Of a stretch of 64,000 nt of DNA, positions 1-13,140 are shown one piece after another (position 1 is the first letter of the stretch; each line of letters starts with the position of its first letter). Location of the stretch: positions 8,184,001-8,248,000 of the forward strand of contig OW051496.1 in assembly GCA_932521035.1 (NCBI GenBank), in the 5' to 3' direction. Source of the stretch: Oscheius dolichura. Taxonomy: Eukaryota > Nematoda > Chromadorea > Rhabditida > Rhabditidae. A program made the position numbers and the translations under genes. The notes under the pieces are model-generated. The model saw nothing but the letters and a program-made list of their open reading frames with translations, was not told the origin of the DNA and searched no databases.

Positions 1-3000
1 AATCACAGATCACGCGTATTTTCTTCGCTTTCCAATTGTTAAAACAAGGCATCTGCCCTTTTTTGGCTCGCTGTATTCCTCTAAAGTCCGATCTCTCTCT
101 ATTCCAAGCTACCGTACTCTCTTCCCGGCTCATTTCGAAGACAAAATGGAGTCATAATCATGGAAAATAGCCGCGAGAGACTCCTAAAATCACTCACCAT
201 CTTCTCATTACCGCTGAAAAATGACTCGGCGGAACAGGGAGGAGCCGCTGAATGGAAAAAGAGTGGATCCCACCCAGTACGAGGCCTTTATTCTCAAGAA
301 GGATGGAGGAGGAGTATCAAAGAGGGGAGAGGATGAAGAAGCGGCCAGCATAATGAAAGAGCTGTCCACTGCAGACACAACTCCCGGCCCGTGGCCTCCT
401 CCTCCTCCCCTTTCCTCCCCAGCAATACCCTCTCTCTGTCCTCCTCCTGGTCTCTCTCTCCCTCTCGGCAATCAACTTTCCCGGGGCGAACTTTTGGACA
501 ATCAACGCTGTAACTCATCAGTCCCTGGACCCTCAAAAACGGCCGATGCGCCGATTTGATTTATCGGCCATCAAGACGGGAAGAACGAGCGAGAGAAGGG
601 GGAGAGAGAAGGGAAGTCCTTGTCCCCGTCGGCCAGCTCCTGTCTGTTGGTTTACTTTTAGTCATCCCCCTTTCTTTTTGCCAGAGAGAGAAAGAGAGCA
701 GATGTCTCGCATTGGGGTCCTCGTTTCCTGTTTCTCTCTGCTCCTCGTACTTCATGGGAGACAGAGTGTGCCTCGACTAATGATGTCAACCCCTACTTGA
801 GGGGACTCTCCCGATACTCTCTTCTGAACTTTCTCCTTCCCCGAAAGCGAAGTTTGAGGTTAGCATAGAGAATGGGCAGGAGGTGGAATCCTCGAGTACT
901 CATTCTTTACTTGTCCTCCCTCATTTGGAAGAGTTCAAAAGGATCAGGAAGGATTTTTTAAGAGCAGCGGAGGAGCGGAAGACACCTGCCCGAATTCCTG
1001 GGCTCTGACCCTTGGGCGTCGTCTCATTTGGTCAGCAGGAGAACAGCGTATTCACTTATTATACTGGCCAGGAATCACGATTGCTTCAATGTTTTCCCCA
1101 TTTTCCTCCTGTACATCGCCCTAGATCTCTTCCACCTCTTTAGGGGCTCTTCTAGCGCCGGTCTGTTTTTCAAGAGGTAAGGATGCGGTTCCTTGGCTGG
1201 TGCAGCCATTTTAAAGGAAGGTGCCCTCAATTTGGACCTTTCCCAAACCTTTTCCCTCCTGTTTCCCATATTTTCCCACGACGACAACGTTTACCTTTCT
1301 CTGTAAAGGTTCAGAAGAGGACATCCGGCGGGATCTCCTCCTCCCGGTCTCTTTGTATCTGTTCTTTTTGAACCCCGTCCATTAGAACCACTCTCTCTCC
1401 TTCTCTTCCCATATATCCATAAAAAGGAACAGAACATAGCACATTAGTGCCTGCCGTCATGTCCTCTCGGCCATCCGTTGTTGTGTCTCATTTCCGGGCC
1501 CGTTTCTCTAAACAAAACGTCCCGGTTTACGCACTGCTAAACGTCAATTTGAGCTCCTTAAGTGGGGGTCCTTCTCTTGCGAAAAATACCCGGGCCGACG
1601 AGGAAGAAGCCATCTGTCAAGCAATTTTTATCCAACTGTTGCGATTCCTCACCCCGGCTGTAATATATCGGCTCTCGATTTATCAAACGAACACCTTGAT
1701 GGAAGATGTTGATAGGAGAACGAATGCAAGAGGACGAATGGTGGGATCCGTGTGGGCTATGTGTTTCATCCCCCAGCGTCTGGGACATAAATCACCTAAA
1801 GACATAAATCATTAGGGATGTTTGTGGGGGACTTTCGCTATCCTACCTTACACTTGATCACCGTAATAAGCGTCTTCCCATCCTCCCCTTACTCCTTGGA
1901 ATAACAAGACTGATTTCTTGGAGAAAAAAGGAAGGCTTCTTAGGGGTTCTCCCAACTCCTACCTCTAAAACGGCCACAAATTATGGGGGCGGCAGAGCAC
2001 AGGGTCAACTGTGGGAGGAGGCCGGCTTCACCAGACAGAGCCGGAAGATCCAAGGGGGTCGTGGGGCTGGTCCGACTCCCTTACTACTGCAGTAAAAAAA
2101 CCGTAGGGAGCTTCGTTTAAAGGTTAAATCTCTTCTCCTCCTTGTGGATGATCAAGGAGGAGGCCGTGGCCCTTCTGGAAACGGGCTCCACCAAGAACAC
2201 CGTTATTTCCTCTTCCTCTCCTCCAGAGACCACTTCCCCCTTGTTAATTCGAAGGAAATGATGTCTCGCCTATTAGTGGAAAACCAAAAAATCGCGAATT
2301 TCATCTGCGGTCGGCTCTAATTGCAAAGTGAGCTTCAATTCCGGTCCTCCTGTCTCTCTCTCCTGGCTTCGTCTGCCCATTGTCTCACTCTTTTCACCTG
2401 GTCTCTCCCTCCTCTCCAAATATATAATATTTACTTTTCGAACGTGTGAGGTGCACGTAATCTTCTGGCTCTTTTTGTCCGGTTGCCGTAACCTAATCCT
2501 CTCGTTGTATTTGTCTCCGTTGCTACTGTCCTCCTCCTCGCCGTCTTCTTCCCTTTTATGCCCACCCTTTCCGTCTTCTGTCTACTACTCGCCTCATTAT
2601 AGCCAACCTTCCATAACTTACCACCCAGCTGATCTGATTCAATCACCACCCAGGCCAGCGTCTTCTTCCTCGCTGCCCTCTGTTTTATGTCCCCTTCTTT
2701 ACTATTTCAAAATTAGATTGCCGCTATTAGTAGAGGAAGTTAGACAGAAAGAAGGTTCTAAAGTCTAACTTCGACAGGAAATTCTATCTAGAGACTTGAC
2801 GGCTCGCTTAAAATCAGCTGATGCTAATCAACATCATCCATTATACAGGCCAGGCCTTCATTATGGGCAGAGATCTTTCTGCACCTTACATCTTCAGCAG
2901 ACCGGGGACTCCTTTCTCATCCCAGTACAAGCCATTTTAACAGTCCTTCCTGTCTCTGCCGCCTGCCAGACGGCCCCTCCTCCTCCAGGTGTCAAACCAT

Positions 3001-3289
3001 CACCTCAAATTGCCTTCTTCTACCTAAAGCGCAAATAAATTCTCTCCTTCTCCTCGAAGAAGTTAGTAAATGAATGTGGCCCCGAGTGACAGGTTGACCT
3101 CCCCGCCGCCATGTCCCCTCATTCGGAATGGAACTTCCGTTAGCTCAAAGGGACGTCCATTAGGTCCTTCCTCCCTCCGTTGGTCCTCCTCTTTTTCTTC
3201 CTCTGTTTTGCTCTGCTAGCTCTCTGAGCGCGTTGTGATTTTATGTGCTTTAAATTGTTTCATTTGTAGTCATTAATAGAGAGGGGCAC
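1..3289. other. 5' region of the membrane-protein gene; no firm gene
   Basis: Pyrimidine-rich DNA without a convincing multi-exon gene. The open frame at 221-559 (+) begins MTRRNREEPLNGKRVDP and its first 55 or so codons look protein-like. I found no donor that would join it in phase to the shared exon at 11068, so it is only a candidate extra first exon. The rest is CT/TCC-rich and gives long proline/serine/leucine frames on both strands, which reflects composition and not coding. Confidence 0.3.
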
Positions 3290-3648
3290 ATGGCCGGCCA
3301 CACAACGCCTATAAAACCGCTAGAGCCCCTAGTCTCCACACACTTTTATGACAAATCCCGGGCCGCTGTCAACAGTGGCCGGGCTCATTTAGATGAGAGC
3401 TTTTTGTTGCCGACAAATGGGCACACAGTTCCTCAAAACATTTTCTCCATTTCTCGTCTTAAGAATCCTCTCAAGACCCTCAGATATTTCAGAGACGACG
3501 ATCATCCCGCTGCCGAGGTAGTGGAATACGCGCCGCCGGATCTCGGAGATCGTCCCCATTTTGAACCGCATCAGCCGCCAGAACCGGAAGCTCTTCGTGA
3601 TTTTCTACAGGATCCTCGAGCTATGGGCAGCTTGGAAAAGCTCTTGAG
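3290..3648 (+). CDS. Alternative first exon 1 of single-pass membrane protein gene
   Basis: The frame opens with ATG at 3290 (MAGHTTPIKPLEPLVSTHFY...) and runs about 119 codons to a consensus donor GTGAGT at 3649, leaving phase 2. Joining to the acceptor at 11067 (TTTTCAG) completes the split codon and continues ...LEKLLS-ESYKFIRMADD. The segment is hydrophilic and rich in Pro, His and Asp, with no signal peptide. It would therefore form a long N-terminal tail before the membrane segment in the shared exon. The intron would be 7.4 kb and would contain the other first exons. I recognise no domain. The open frame, good donor and phase match support it; transcript evidence is lacking. Confidence 0.6.
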
Positions 3649-4488
3649 GTGAGTACGGGGTCATGTTCATCACTGTCGCACCCATATACCCTTGGTAGAG
3701 ACGAATTCTGAAGATCTAGCGGGTTTAGAAGGTTAAAAAGTCGCCTGCCCAGACGGTATGAGTAAAAATAAGTCGGTGGTGACCTTAAAATGGGATAAAA
3801 TGAAAAATATCGCTGATAATGTGGGACCCTGATCTCCCCCGAGGATGTCTTTCCGTCTTATCCGCTTCTCTTATTGGAGTCATCGACAAATCTCATCCCT
3901 CCTTACACCGGGCCACCGTCGTTCGTCGTCTGCCATTATCTTTCCCCGGGTGGATATTGCCGTTCCAAGAGATTGTTTAGCTTCGTGTGACGTTCCCCCG
4001 ACCCTGCCTCAAAAGCACTTCTCTTCCTTTTTTGTTTGGGAGTCACTCTCTCCGGAGAGTTGAAGTCCATTTCCGAACAGAGCTAACCTCGTTCGGACTC
4101 GATTACAGCCCCCTCCTAGGTAGATTGGCTCTCAGAGCCGCTCTCCAAGTGCCCTCTTCCCAGTCTTCTCAAACCCCGGTCGGTGCCTATTCCCTAAAGA
4201 GACAGGGAGCGCATTCAATAATTTGCCCCTAGGTCGAGTCTTCTTTGCAGAAAGAGACTACACAATCCTCTTTTCCTTGCTCTCCTTTCCCTCGTACAGG
4301 TGTTTTATCTTCACCCCGAGACCACATCCCCGCCTGCCCTTCCCAGAGACCAACTGGAAATAACTATGCCTTATGGGGTATTATTCAATTTGCGCCCTCC
4401 CTAAATGGGAAATATCGTCTTTTGAAAATTGGGGGAGAGAGAGAAACTCCCATAAACTGCGACCCCCCGTCCTCCTCCTCCACGAGAC

Positions 4489-4586
4489 ATGGCCCTATCG
4501 GAGCGCGAAGCCGCCGCCTTGAGGCATAGTCTCATGATGGCCGAACAGCAGCGAGCTAAGCCACCCAGCATTATCATCCTCACTCC
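4489..4586 (+). CDS. Alternative first exon 2 of single-pass membrane protein gene
   Basis: ATG at 4489 opens 32 codons (MALSEREAAALRHSLMM...) ending ...SIIILTP at a consensus donor GTAAGT (4587), phase 2. Splicing to 11068 gives ...ILTP-ESYKFIRM. The sequence is a predicted amphipathic helix with many Ala, Glu and Gln residues. The exon carries its own start codon, because the phase-2 end of the exon at 3290 would not read into this frame. It is therefore an alternative start and not an internal exon. Confidence 0.5.
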
Positions 4587-7406
4587 GTAAGTCACATTTC
4601 AGACATTTTCTCATTAAAAAACAAGTAATATTCTTAATTTCTGAAATTAAATTAGGGGTACGGTATCTTTGCCAGCGTTCCTTTGGGCTATACATCTTCC
4701 AATGGATTTTACGGCATTTTAGGGGCTTTTAATTGTTCGAAAAAATGACTGTAAAAATCTTAATTTTAATTAAATTGGATCCCGCAGCGAAAGTGTTATT
4801 TATCCTCTAACTGTGGCATTGCCGGGGGAGATGGATGATAGCCGCAATCTTGGAACAAAGAGGCCAAAGGAGAAGTGAAAATAAAAGGGTCCTGAAGGGA
4901 ATGTTCTGGAGTGCTCGTCCCTTTTTCTATTCAAAACATGCCATTCAACCCGGCGATTCGAAAAAAGAGAAATCAAAAGTTAAAGGAAAGCATTGCCCTG
5001 CCATTGTGAGTCCTATTGTTTTGAGTCGGAGTCTCACCCCTTCTCATTATGGAACCTGACATAACCCGGGGGTTTGTTGTCTCCCCCCTGCCACCTCCTT
5101 ACTTTTCCATTTCTAATCAGTTTACCCCCAGCAGATGACAGTTCGATGAGGAAGTGTTCCAGCCGCGCCCCGTGATAATAACCCAAGCGCTGGTCAAGTC
5201 ATCCGAGCGGAAGCTGCTCTCTTCTTTTTCTCAACCTTTTGAAATTTTCACGCTTTCCATCGCCGCCCGTCTTGAGACACTCGTCATATTTGTCTTCGTC
5301 TCCCGCTCATTAGCATATATTCCTGGCTGGCCTGAGGGGACTCCTGAGCCAGGCCTTATCCCCCACAGCTCCCACGCCTAAGCCAAGGGGAGGAATTAGC
5401 CGGGGAAAGGGAAGACAGCAGAGGGCATCTTCCTCTTCCTCTTCTTTTTAAATAGACGGCTGCGTAGCCATTTAATCGTCAGTCCAGAAAATGGGGAAAT
5501 CATAGAAACGAGGGCCCATAAGGCATAGTTACTCCCAGTTGTTTTCCCTCCTCGGCGACATCACACCCTTGTCAAGCGATGGACCACAAGATAAAATGCC
5601 GGGAGGACAAAAAACTAGCATTTCTTTTTCAAAACACGTTTCTCCACCAGAAAGGCCGCTTTCCCCGTCTAGGACCAATAATTCTGGATATTACCCCATC
5701 CAGGAGGGGAAAATCACCACTTCCTCCTCCTCTAGGAGTCAAAAAACAACAATAGAGAAGTGGCTACCACTCCTTAATAAATATTAATCAGAGCCTCTAG
5801 TACTCTCCTTCTTGTCAAAACAACTTCTCAGCCCCGGCTCTCTTGAATGCTCGGCCTAATTGCCCACCTGTCCGTCTCATCATGTCATCCGGGGCTGTAC
5901 AAATCTCTTTATGGGATCCCCGTAAGAAGATATATTATTTCTTTTCTGGGAAACGATAATGCTCCGGGACTCATAGGCGGAGAATGGTCTTGGTCCAGAA
6001 GAGGGAGCAGTCCCGGGTGCGCGGTCTCCCCCTGCTCTCCTCTCCTCCCAGGCCACTTTTCTATGTATTGGAGAGTAGTTTCTTTAAACCAACTGCTCCC
6101 TGAAATTGTCCCTTTAAACCAAAGGCATTTTTTAGTCAGAAATGAGCAATTATCCCTTTTGGAAATAGAGAAAAACAGGAAGTCCACAACTGGCATTTTT
6201 GGCACTCTGTTTGACACGGAAAGCGTCAACTGATTCAGTTAGAAAAGAGAGGGAGAGGCCCGGGGACTCCGACACAATTTAATGCTTTCATGCGATTCTC
6301 TCTCTCTTTCTGGCTGCCGACCAATTTGTGAGGATGGGCTGGTGGAGGGGATGACCCGTTGTTGACCTTTTTGGAATCTGCTCTCTTCCTCTTCTCTTCT
6401 CTTCTCCCTCTGTCTCGGGGGAATACTTTACAAGGTCGCGGAACTTTTGCTCACCATTATTATTCATCGCTGCTGATGTACTTTTTTGATTTTTTGAACA
6501 AAAAAGCCGAAGATGAGGCTTACTAGTCTCTGTATCTCTTTCGTTCGAGAATTTCCATTTTTCCAATAGAAAATTCGCTCTCTTCCAGTGAAATGCGTTC
6601 TTTAGGCAGGGAGCAGTGTTCCTTTCGCTTGACTGAACACGGTGACAGCGCCTCTGAAAAATCTTTAAACCTCAACTTTCACAACGCAGAACTTCGTTTT
6701 CTTTCTATTCTTCTTATTTTAATAAAAATAAGCCAAAAAATGTCGACACCCTCCTTTCCTATCCAGTTTTTGGAAATTCCAACGTCATCGGCACTTGTTC
6801 AAGCGTTTTAAGCGGATTTTTGAGCAGTTTCAGTTTGCCCTTGAGTTGGGCTTCTTTTTAAAAAGGGCATAATTCTTTATGATCTATTTCTGTATGGAAG
6901 ACTGTAGCCAGTCGTCCAACTTAGGCGCGCCGGGGCCTTCCAGACGAGAGAGCGGGGAACCCCGGCAATATGTCCCAGATTTAGCTGCGCGTATTTTTGA
7001 CTTGAGTTAAAAGAGAGATACCTTTTGCTAGGAGACTCTCCAGGGCATCAGACACTACTCTATTGTTTACACTTGTTATCCTCCCCACCTAGCCCCTTCC
7101 CAGTGAGACATAGAGGAGAGAGAGGGGCATCTGTTTCCGCTCTCACACACGAAGGGGAGAAGGGGACGGAGAGAGCCTTGACTTTGTGCCCCGTATCATC
7201 TCGTCTCTCTCTTTGCTGGTCACACGCCCTTACCTCCCGAAATTCTATCCCGTTTGCCGGGCAGTTGGCTCGCCCCCGAGAGGGAGCACTACCTCCCCGG
7301 CCCTTCTTCACCCTCCCTCGTTTAATCAGTCTCTACCATCTCCAGTACATATTTCATCTTCTTCTCTTCTTCTTCTTTTTCTCCCTATAAAACGTGAGAT
7401 TAGTTG

Positions 7407-7462
7407 ATGAGCGTCTACGTGTTGAGTCTGGCTGAGCAGGACGCCGGCTCCGCCAAACCAGG
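7407..7462 (+). CDS. Alternative first exon 3 (short)
   Basis: ATG at 7407 opens 18 codons (MSVYVLSLAEQDAGSAKP) and stops at a consensus donor GTGAGT (7463) in phase 2, the phase the shared exon at 11068 needs. A TATA-like CTATAAAA lies just upstream at 7384-7392. That is too close to the ATG for a normal TATA-to-start distance, so the true cap site is unclear. The MSV start resembles the exon at 9218 (MSVLDEDR). Support rests on donor quality and phase only. Confidence 0.4.
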
Positions 7463-8573
7463 GTGAGTTCTCCTCTCCTCCCCCTGGGGGAATAAAGACG
7501 TGGAGGCGGGAATGGGGCGACGACGATAATCGACACTCTCGGTGTGTCTTGCCACAGCCGGGGCTCTGATTTATTGAAGAAGAAGAACATTTTCTATGGT
7601 AATTGAAGGCCGGCTATTAGAGACTAATTCGACTATTAATGGCTCGGCTACAAAATTGCCTTGTCTCTTGACTTTTTGCTGGACACAGACGGAAAATAAT
7701 GGACAGGCCGTGTCTGGAGAAAATGAGAGAAATTTGAGAACCTCGAGAGCTACAGGTGTAAAAAGTTACAAGATCCTGTCTGGTGAGTCAGCCGGGAGAT
7801 TTGCAAAGGGGTATGGGGAAATCCAAGGGCCATTCTCTTGCAAATTATCGGTTAGACAATTTGGGACAGTTTGGCGAAATCGTTAGGTTACTGTAGAACA
7901 AGGGGTTCTTTTATTACCACTGGAAGGTTGTTCTACACTTTTTTTGCCCTCAAAAAGGGAAATTCAAGCCTGAAAATGGGTACAATTGGGCAAAACTGCT
8001 TCTCTGGTCGTTTATTCTTTTAAAAAAAACAGGCAGTCTTGTTACTGTAGACAAGTTGACGTGCAGGAATTAATTCTAGCTAAAAAGGCGGAACCAATGG
8101 GATCAAGACGACTCGGGCTACCAGTTCCTCCAAAACGATATGTAGTGTGTACACAGATTTTTCCCGGTAAAAAATTCGAATAATTTGTATTTTAACCCAT
8201 TGCCTCCCTCCCCCTTTTGCAAAATTTCTTCTCTCAAATTGTTGTGAGACGTTGTCCACTCGACGACTAATACTCTTGGGGTAAATCTCTGTTAAAATGG
8301 AAGGATTACTCCTGTTTGGGAAAACATGATATTATTTTCTGGATTAAAGACTGAAATTTGTAGCAATAGGACAGTCTAGAGAGAATTGGACTTGGTTGTT
8401 GACAGGAAGGGAGCCACTTTCCATTTCCCGGAGGGCATTCCTTTTGTCTCCCTTCTTGTCTCCAACGGCTTACCGTAATCCTCCCCCATTTTTATCAACT
8501 AATAATCACAAATCACGCCTTTCCACAACCACTACCACTGAAAAACACTTCCTCTCCACCCGGTGACCTCCCT

Positions 8574-8666
8574 CCCCTATAAATATCACCTGTCCAGTGG
8601 AGTGGTGTGGCTGTCATAAATCTTTGGCTAGCGTGCACACACGGCTCTCCCGTCCAAGACAAATAG
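8574..8666 (+). promoter_or_regulatory. TATA box and non-coding leader exon for the 9218 start
   Basis: CCTATAAATA at 8576-8585 is a good TATA box. About 30 bases downstream lies a short non-coding stretch that ends at a strong donor, AATAG|GTGAGG (8667). An acceptor (AATCAG, ending 9197) precedes the ATG at 9218 by 20 bases. Together these fit a promoter plus a 5'-untranslated exon spliced to the 9198-9288 coding exon. Inferred from motif spacing. Confidence 0.4.
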
Positions 8667-9217
8667 GTGAGGAGGTCCGAGGGATGCTCCTTCCTCCTCT
8701 ACCAATTTTCCCCCCTTGCGTGGTCTCTCTGGGCAACCACAGCACAAGGGGCTCACTCACTCATTCCTCTCTCATTGTGCCGTCCAAGGTGTAATTCGTC
8801 TCTTTTCTGGAGATATTTGGACCTTCCGGGGGAGGACAGCTGTGCTTGTTCCTAGCCTCCAATATTATTAGCCAGTGGAATGGAGCCGTTCTATCTTCGC
8901 CCTCATGTCGATCCGCATCTTCTCTATTCGTAGGTTTTTCTCCTCTTAAAAAAAGGAAGAGAATGGGGTATAAAATTAGTCTCTCCCCCCTCAGGAAATA
9001 TCCATTTACCTCCCCTGCCCCCTGCCGTGTCCTCCTCCCTCCTCTCTAATTTTCCCCTTCCCAATCAAGAAGAGACAGTCTTTTTCCCCTCGTCCATCCG
9101 ACTTCCCCGGGTCTTCTTAACTAATTTTGTTCGTCGTGAGCCTATTAGAGTCGGATCGGCCCCGCGTGGCGCGTGTTCAATAATTCATCGTAATCAGGGG
9201 GAGGGGAGACCAGTGTC

Positions 9218-12105
9218 ATGTCCGTCCTCGACGAAGACAGGACTCGTGCAGCTCTCGAAGACATCCTCTCGGATGTTGTTAAAAAAAGGTAATACACTTC
9301 TTTTTTTTCTCCTTTTGTCCTATAAATGGCCAACGGTCTCGGCTGGAACAGCTGTCCTTTACCCTGTTATTCCCGTTTACGTGACCTTCCCGGGGGTTTC
9401 TCTGGGTTTCCCCAATGGCTACTCTTTTTTAAAGTGGTTTTTCATATTTTCCACTCAAATTTAACTTTCTCTCTTCTTTTTACATTGAAATATTTAAATA
9501 ATTTGACACATTAATGTAGCATACCGCCGGGATTCAGATGGAAGGGGGAGTGGGAGCCCCTTGTAGGGTAAAACCTTCCATTTCTCTTTTAAAAAAAAGA
9601 GGTATCCTTCTTTCTCACGTCGTTTCTGTTTCTTTCTCCCCTTCCCCTCCTTTAATTTGTTCTCCATGTCTAGCATCACTTTATGCCTCCCTGCTATATA
9701 GGCGCAATAATTCAATTGTCTGCCTATCGCTGACTAGAATGACAGAAAAACATTTAGGTAGGGGTGGTCGCGTCTTCTCAAAGAGATTTGAGTTTTTATA
9801 GAGGAAAGGGTCTCGAAAAGAAAGAACGCGGGTTTCCTTCTGTAGTCCCTTGTTTATTTCATCCCAATTGTCTTCATGAGGGTTCAAGCAGCATACGAAT
9901 TAGTTGTGAACAGATCAAAATGTCGTCTCATCTCATTGAATTACCGTTTCCCCCTCTCTCTAGAATATCAACAACATCCGGAATTTGTCATGGGGGCTGG
10001 CTCTTTTTCTCCGGATTTGATTGGCTAATCCTGTTGTTTTTCTCTCGAGAAAGGAACGGGTTGACGACGAGGATAGAAAGACATCACATCACGGCACCGG
10101 CTTCTGCCCTTCTCAGGGTCGTGTTAAAATATTCGAGGAGTTCTCTCCCCCTCTTTTTGGCCAGGAGTTCTCTCTTCCTCTATTCCTTATGGATATGTGT
10201 ATCAATTTCTCCACGTCACAAAATGTAATCATCGGTTTCAATTCGAGGCCTGGCCCAATAACTCATATCTGCCAGGAGAAGGTGTTGACCGGGAGAGGAG
10301 GCCATCTATCCAGGCCATCTCCTCGATCCTGCCCGGACAATAACTGTGTTTTCTCCTCCTTTTCAAAATCTAATTTTCAATGGGAGAAAGTGGTGTGTGA
10401 GAGAGAAGAAGGGACCCGCCTCTCTCTCCCCGTCTTCCTCCTTTTTATACCTCTGTCGCCGTTTTTCACTTATTTCTAGCGAGACATGGCCAAGATGATT
10501 ATGAGGAGGTCGGTTGATCTATTCATTTACGAACTCTTCGCTTTAAATTCACGTGATAATCCCGGCGTGGGAAGGGAAAATACCCCTAGTTTAGACGATG
10601 ATCTGTCACATATCCGGCGGGAAAAGAACCGGGGAATTAAGCTGATTAGGCGGCTCAAAAGAAAGAGGGGGATCCCCCTCAAGGTCTTTGAGATCAGAAG
10701 TCGGTGGCGCTCCGGGTTACCTGGAATATATGAAAGGATCCGCGTACCCCACTCACCTCGTCCACATTTAATTAATTCCGCCCATAAGTTATAAATTAAT
10801 GGCGTTGACATAAAAATACGTGAGTCGTGTGTAGATTCTAAAGTATATCTACTTCCTCTATCAGGAATTATGAATCACATATGTTGCGGCTTCCCCGCTC
10901 ACTACGTACGACGGAGACAAATGTTTTTGGAGTGGACTTCCGGGGGCGGAAAGTGGGCCCTCATCAGCGGTTCAAACGGGGACAAAGGGTTCAGATTTAA
11001 GTGGAAAAAGAGAGAAGAATAAACCATTAAAATTGAAGTGACAATAATTAATCCATATCATTTTCAGTGAATCCTACAAATTCATCCGGATGGCGGACGA
11101 CCTCCATGACATCTCGGAGGTGCTGTCACAGATGCGATGGTGCCTGTTATTTATCGTGGGAACGGGTTATTTTCTCCTAGCTGTATATCTTTGTATACTG
11201 TGTAAGCGACGGAACAGACGGACAAATCAGAGACGGCGCAATTGGGAGTATCAGGTGGGTCTTGCAACGAAGATTTCCAAATATTCCTCTCTTTTCAGTT
11301 GGAAAACCAACGAGACTACAATGCCAATGCCAACGGAGGCGAAGAGCTGACCACAACGGCGGCGGCGGTAGCGGCCCGAACAGACTATATGAGGAATCAC
11401 AGGGATCACAGGTACAGTACCCCGTCGAAATATATCTATATATCCTCTCCAGCAGAACAGCCCCGAATGCTGCTCCATCATTCATGAGACACGGTCACAT
11501 GAACCATCAACAAACGACGAGGCTCATGGCGGATGCTGATGGCGCGGCGGTGAGTATCTCCCCTCTGCCCCCTTGCAAAGTACAACGCGACGGGAATAAT
11601 TCATACGGGAGGGGCCGTGTTTTTCTAGCGACTTCACGCCCGTTGCTAGGAACAGAGATTTCCAAATGCTGCTTCGTTTTTTCTTCTAAAATTCTATTCT
11701 CGTCCCCATTGCTCTTTTCGGTCGAGTATAATTGTCAAAATTGGAGGCCATTGTGACGCAGAAATTGTTATGACTACCATTCAAAATTTGCGCCAATTTT
11801 TAAGGGGGATCAAGGATTAACTTGGATTTCTTTTGGGGGAAGATGACCAGGAGGATGTTTTCCTCTCCTCCTCTGATAGAGAGACAGTTAATCCCCGAGA
11901 ATAATAGGACACACCGGGGAGGGCGGGCGAGAGACGCATTTGATGAATGCTGGATGTCGTTGTGGATGACGGATTATAGCCGGGAAGAGCGAGACATAGA
12001 CCCCCGAGTTTTCAGGTGAAACATCAGCTGCCACAAATTACGACAACAGAACCGCCAACAGAAGAAAAGGCCAAGGTACCGCGGCTGGTCAAGGATTCAG
12101 AATAA
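9218..12105 (+). CDS. Single-pass membrane protein, shared exons plus the 9218 first exon
   Basis: The model joins 9218-9288, 11068-11254, 11299-11411, 11453-11549 and 12016-12105, all in consistent phase, to give about 187 residues. It starts MSVLDEDRTRAALEDILSD. Residues around 45-70 (CLLFIVGTGYFLLAVYLCIL) form one hydrophobic membrane segment, immediately followed by a strongly basic stretch (CKRRNRRTNQRRRNWEYQ). By the positive-inside rule this puts the C-terminus in the cytosol. There is no cleavable signal peptide. The tail is Asn/Ala/His-rich and ends KVPRLVKDSE. The small single-TM architecture recalls accessory subunits such as the KCNE/MPS family, but I see no diagnostic signature and do not assign it. 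The shared exon at 11068 can accept any of four upstream first exons, so isoforms should differ only in the N-terminal tail. The third junction uses a weak donor (GTACAG). Confidence 0.65.
10486..10508 (+). CDS. Possible fifth first exon (very short)
   Basis: ATG at 10486 opens seven codons (MAKMIMR) ending in phase 2 at a weak donor GTCGGT (10509). A TTTTTATACC element lies about 40 bases upstream. It fits the phase of the shared exon but could easily be chance. Confidence 0.15.
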
Positions 12106-13140
12106 ATTGACTGGAGGAGCATATAATATACAGACAACACGATGCATATCCGGTAGACGATACGGGTTGGCTACGGTCGAAGCGGTGCAATTTGGCCATT
12201 CAACTGAGGGAAGAGGAGCGCCTTCCTCTTCTTCTGCTCAAGTCTCTCTCGGCGTTTCTTCGCCCACCTTTTCTCCATCAATTTTCCCATTTTCCTCCCA
12301 AATTTCTCACAATTACAATCCACTTCTCATACATGCAGATTTCACATTTCGCAACATACATTATATACAAATATAAATCTTTATCAATTATGAACCGTCT
12401 TAATCTCAATTGGATGAAGAAAAAGGATACTGTAGGGCGTATACATTGTCTCTTTTTCATTTTCAAGGGCTAATTTAATGATGCTTTTTATAAACAAGTG
12501 GAAGCACGGTAATAAATTACTAGAAAAATGTGTAAAAATAAGAAGAAATAGATTAAAACGGAAGGCGCGTTCAAAATTCAAATGCGCGCCGACGCTTACG
12601 AGCGCACTCGGCGGCAGGTCCCTGAGGGTTCCTTTAAATCTCATGACATATCCGTTGGAACCGGACAGTAATCAGGATTTTGCACATACATGACAATTTT
12701 GCGCCCACTGGTCTAGCCCGGAGCGCGTTACGTAACGGCCCCTATTTGTGTTTACCCCTGTGAAAGGCTAAGTTATGTAATGACGTTTGTGCTTATAACT
12801 CTTTTTCCTTCTGAAGAACCCCAATTTTTTTTTATTGCGCCGGGTGCGCCGTACAAAGATTGTTTGATTTTGCCTCTAGCAAGAGTTCGTTGTTCTAACA
12901 ACCCTGGTTAGACCCCATCCTGTATTTTTATGTTTCCACTCTAAAGAGAGTGCTTTTGGGTCTCCTGAAGGGAAAGTACTGTCAGGGACATATATTTTGG
13001 TCAGATTAATCCGATTAGAATAAGTAGGAACAGAAATCAGCCCAACAATTGCCCACCCCCAGTCCTAGTACTTCCCTTGTAAGACGACTGACCCAATACA
13101 GTTATTTTCCTGGGAATGACACCCGATTTTCAGGGATGCA
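12106..13140. other. Intergenic spacer
   Basis: AT-rich 3' flank of the membrane-protein gene. It includes a palindromic GTTACGTAAC core near 12727, a motif that recurs near 34472. No gene is supported here. The acceptor TTTTCAG at 13127-13133 belongs to the next gene and could receive a spliced leader. Confidence 0.5.

Noticed and set aside
208-800. Many overlapping open frames on both strands
   Set aside because: They are Pro/Ser/Leu or Arg/Glu rich and mirror each other, as expected from CT/GA-rich DNA without stops.
2328-2768. 146-codon + strand frame rich in Ser, Leu and Pro
   Set aside because: TCC/CTC repeats explain it; no splice partners or motif.
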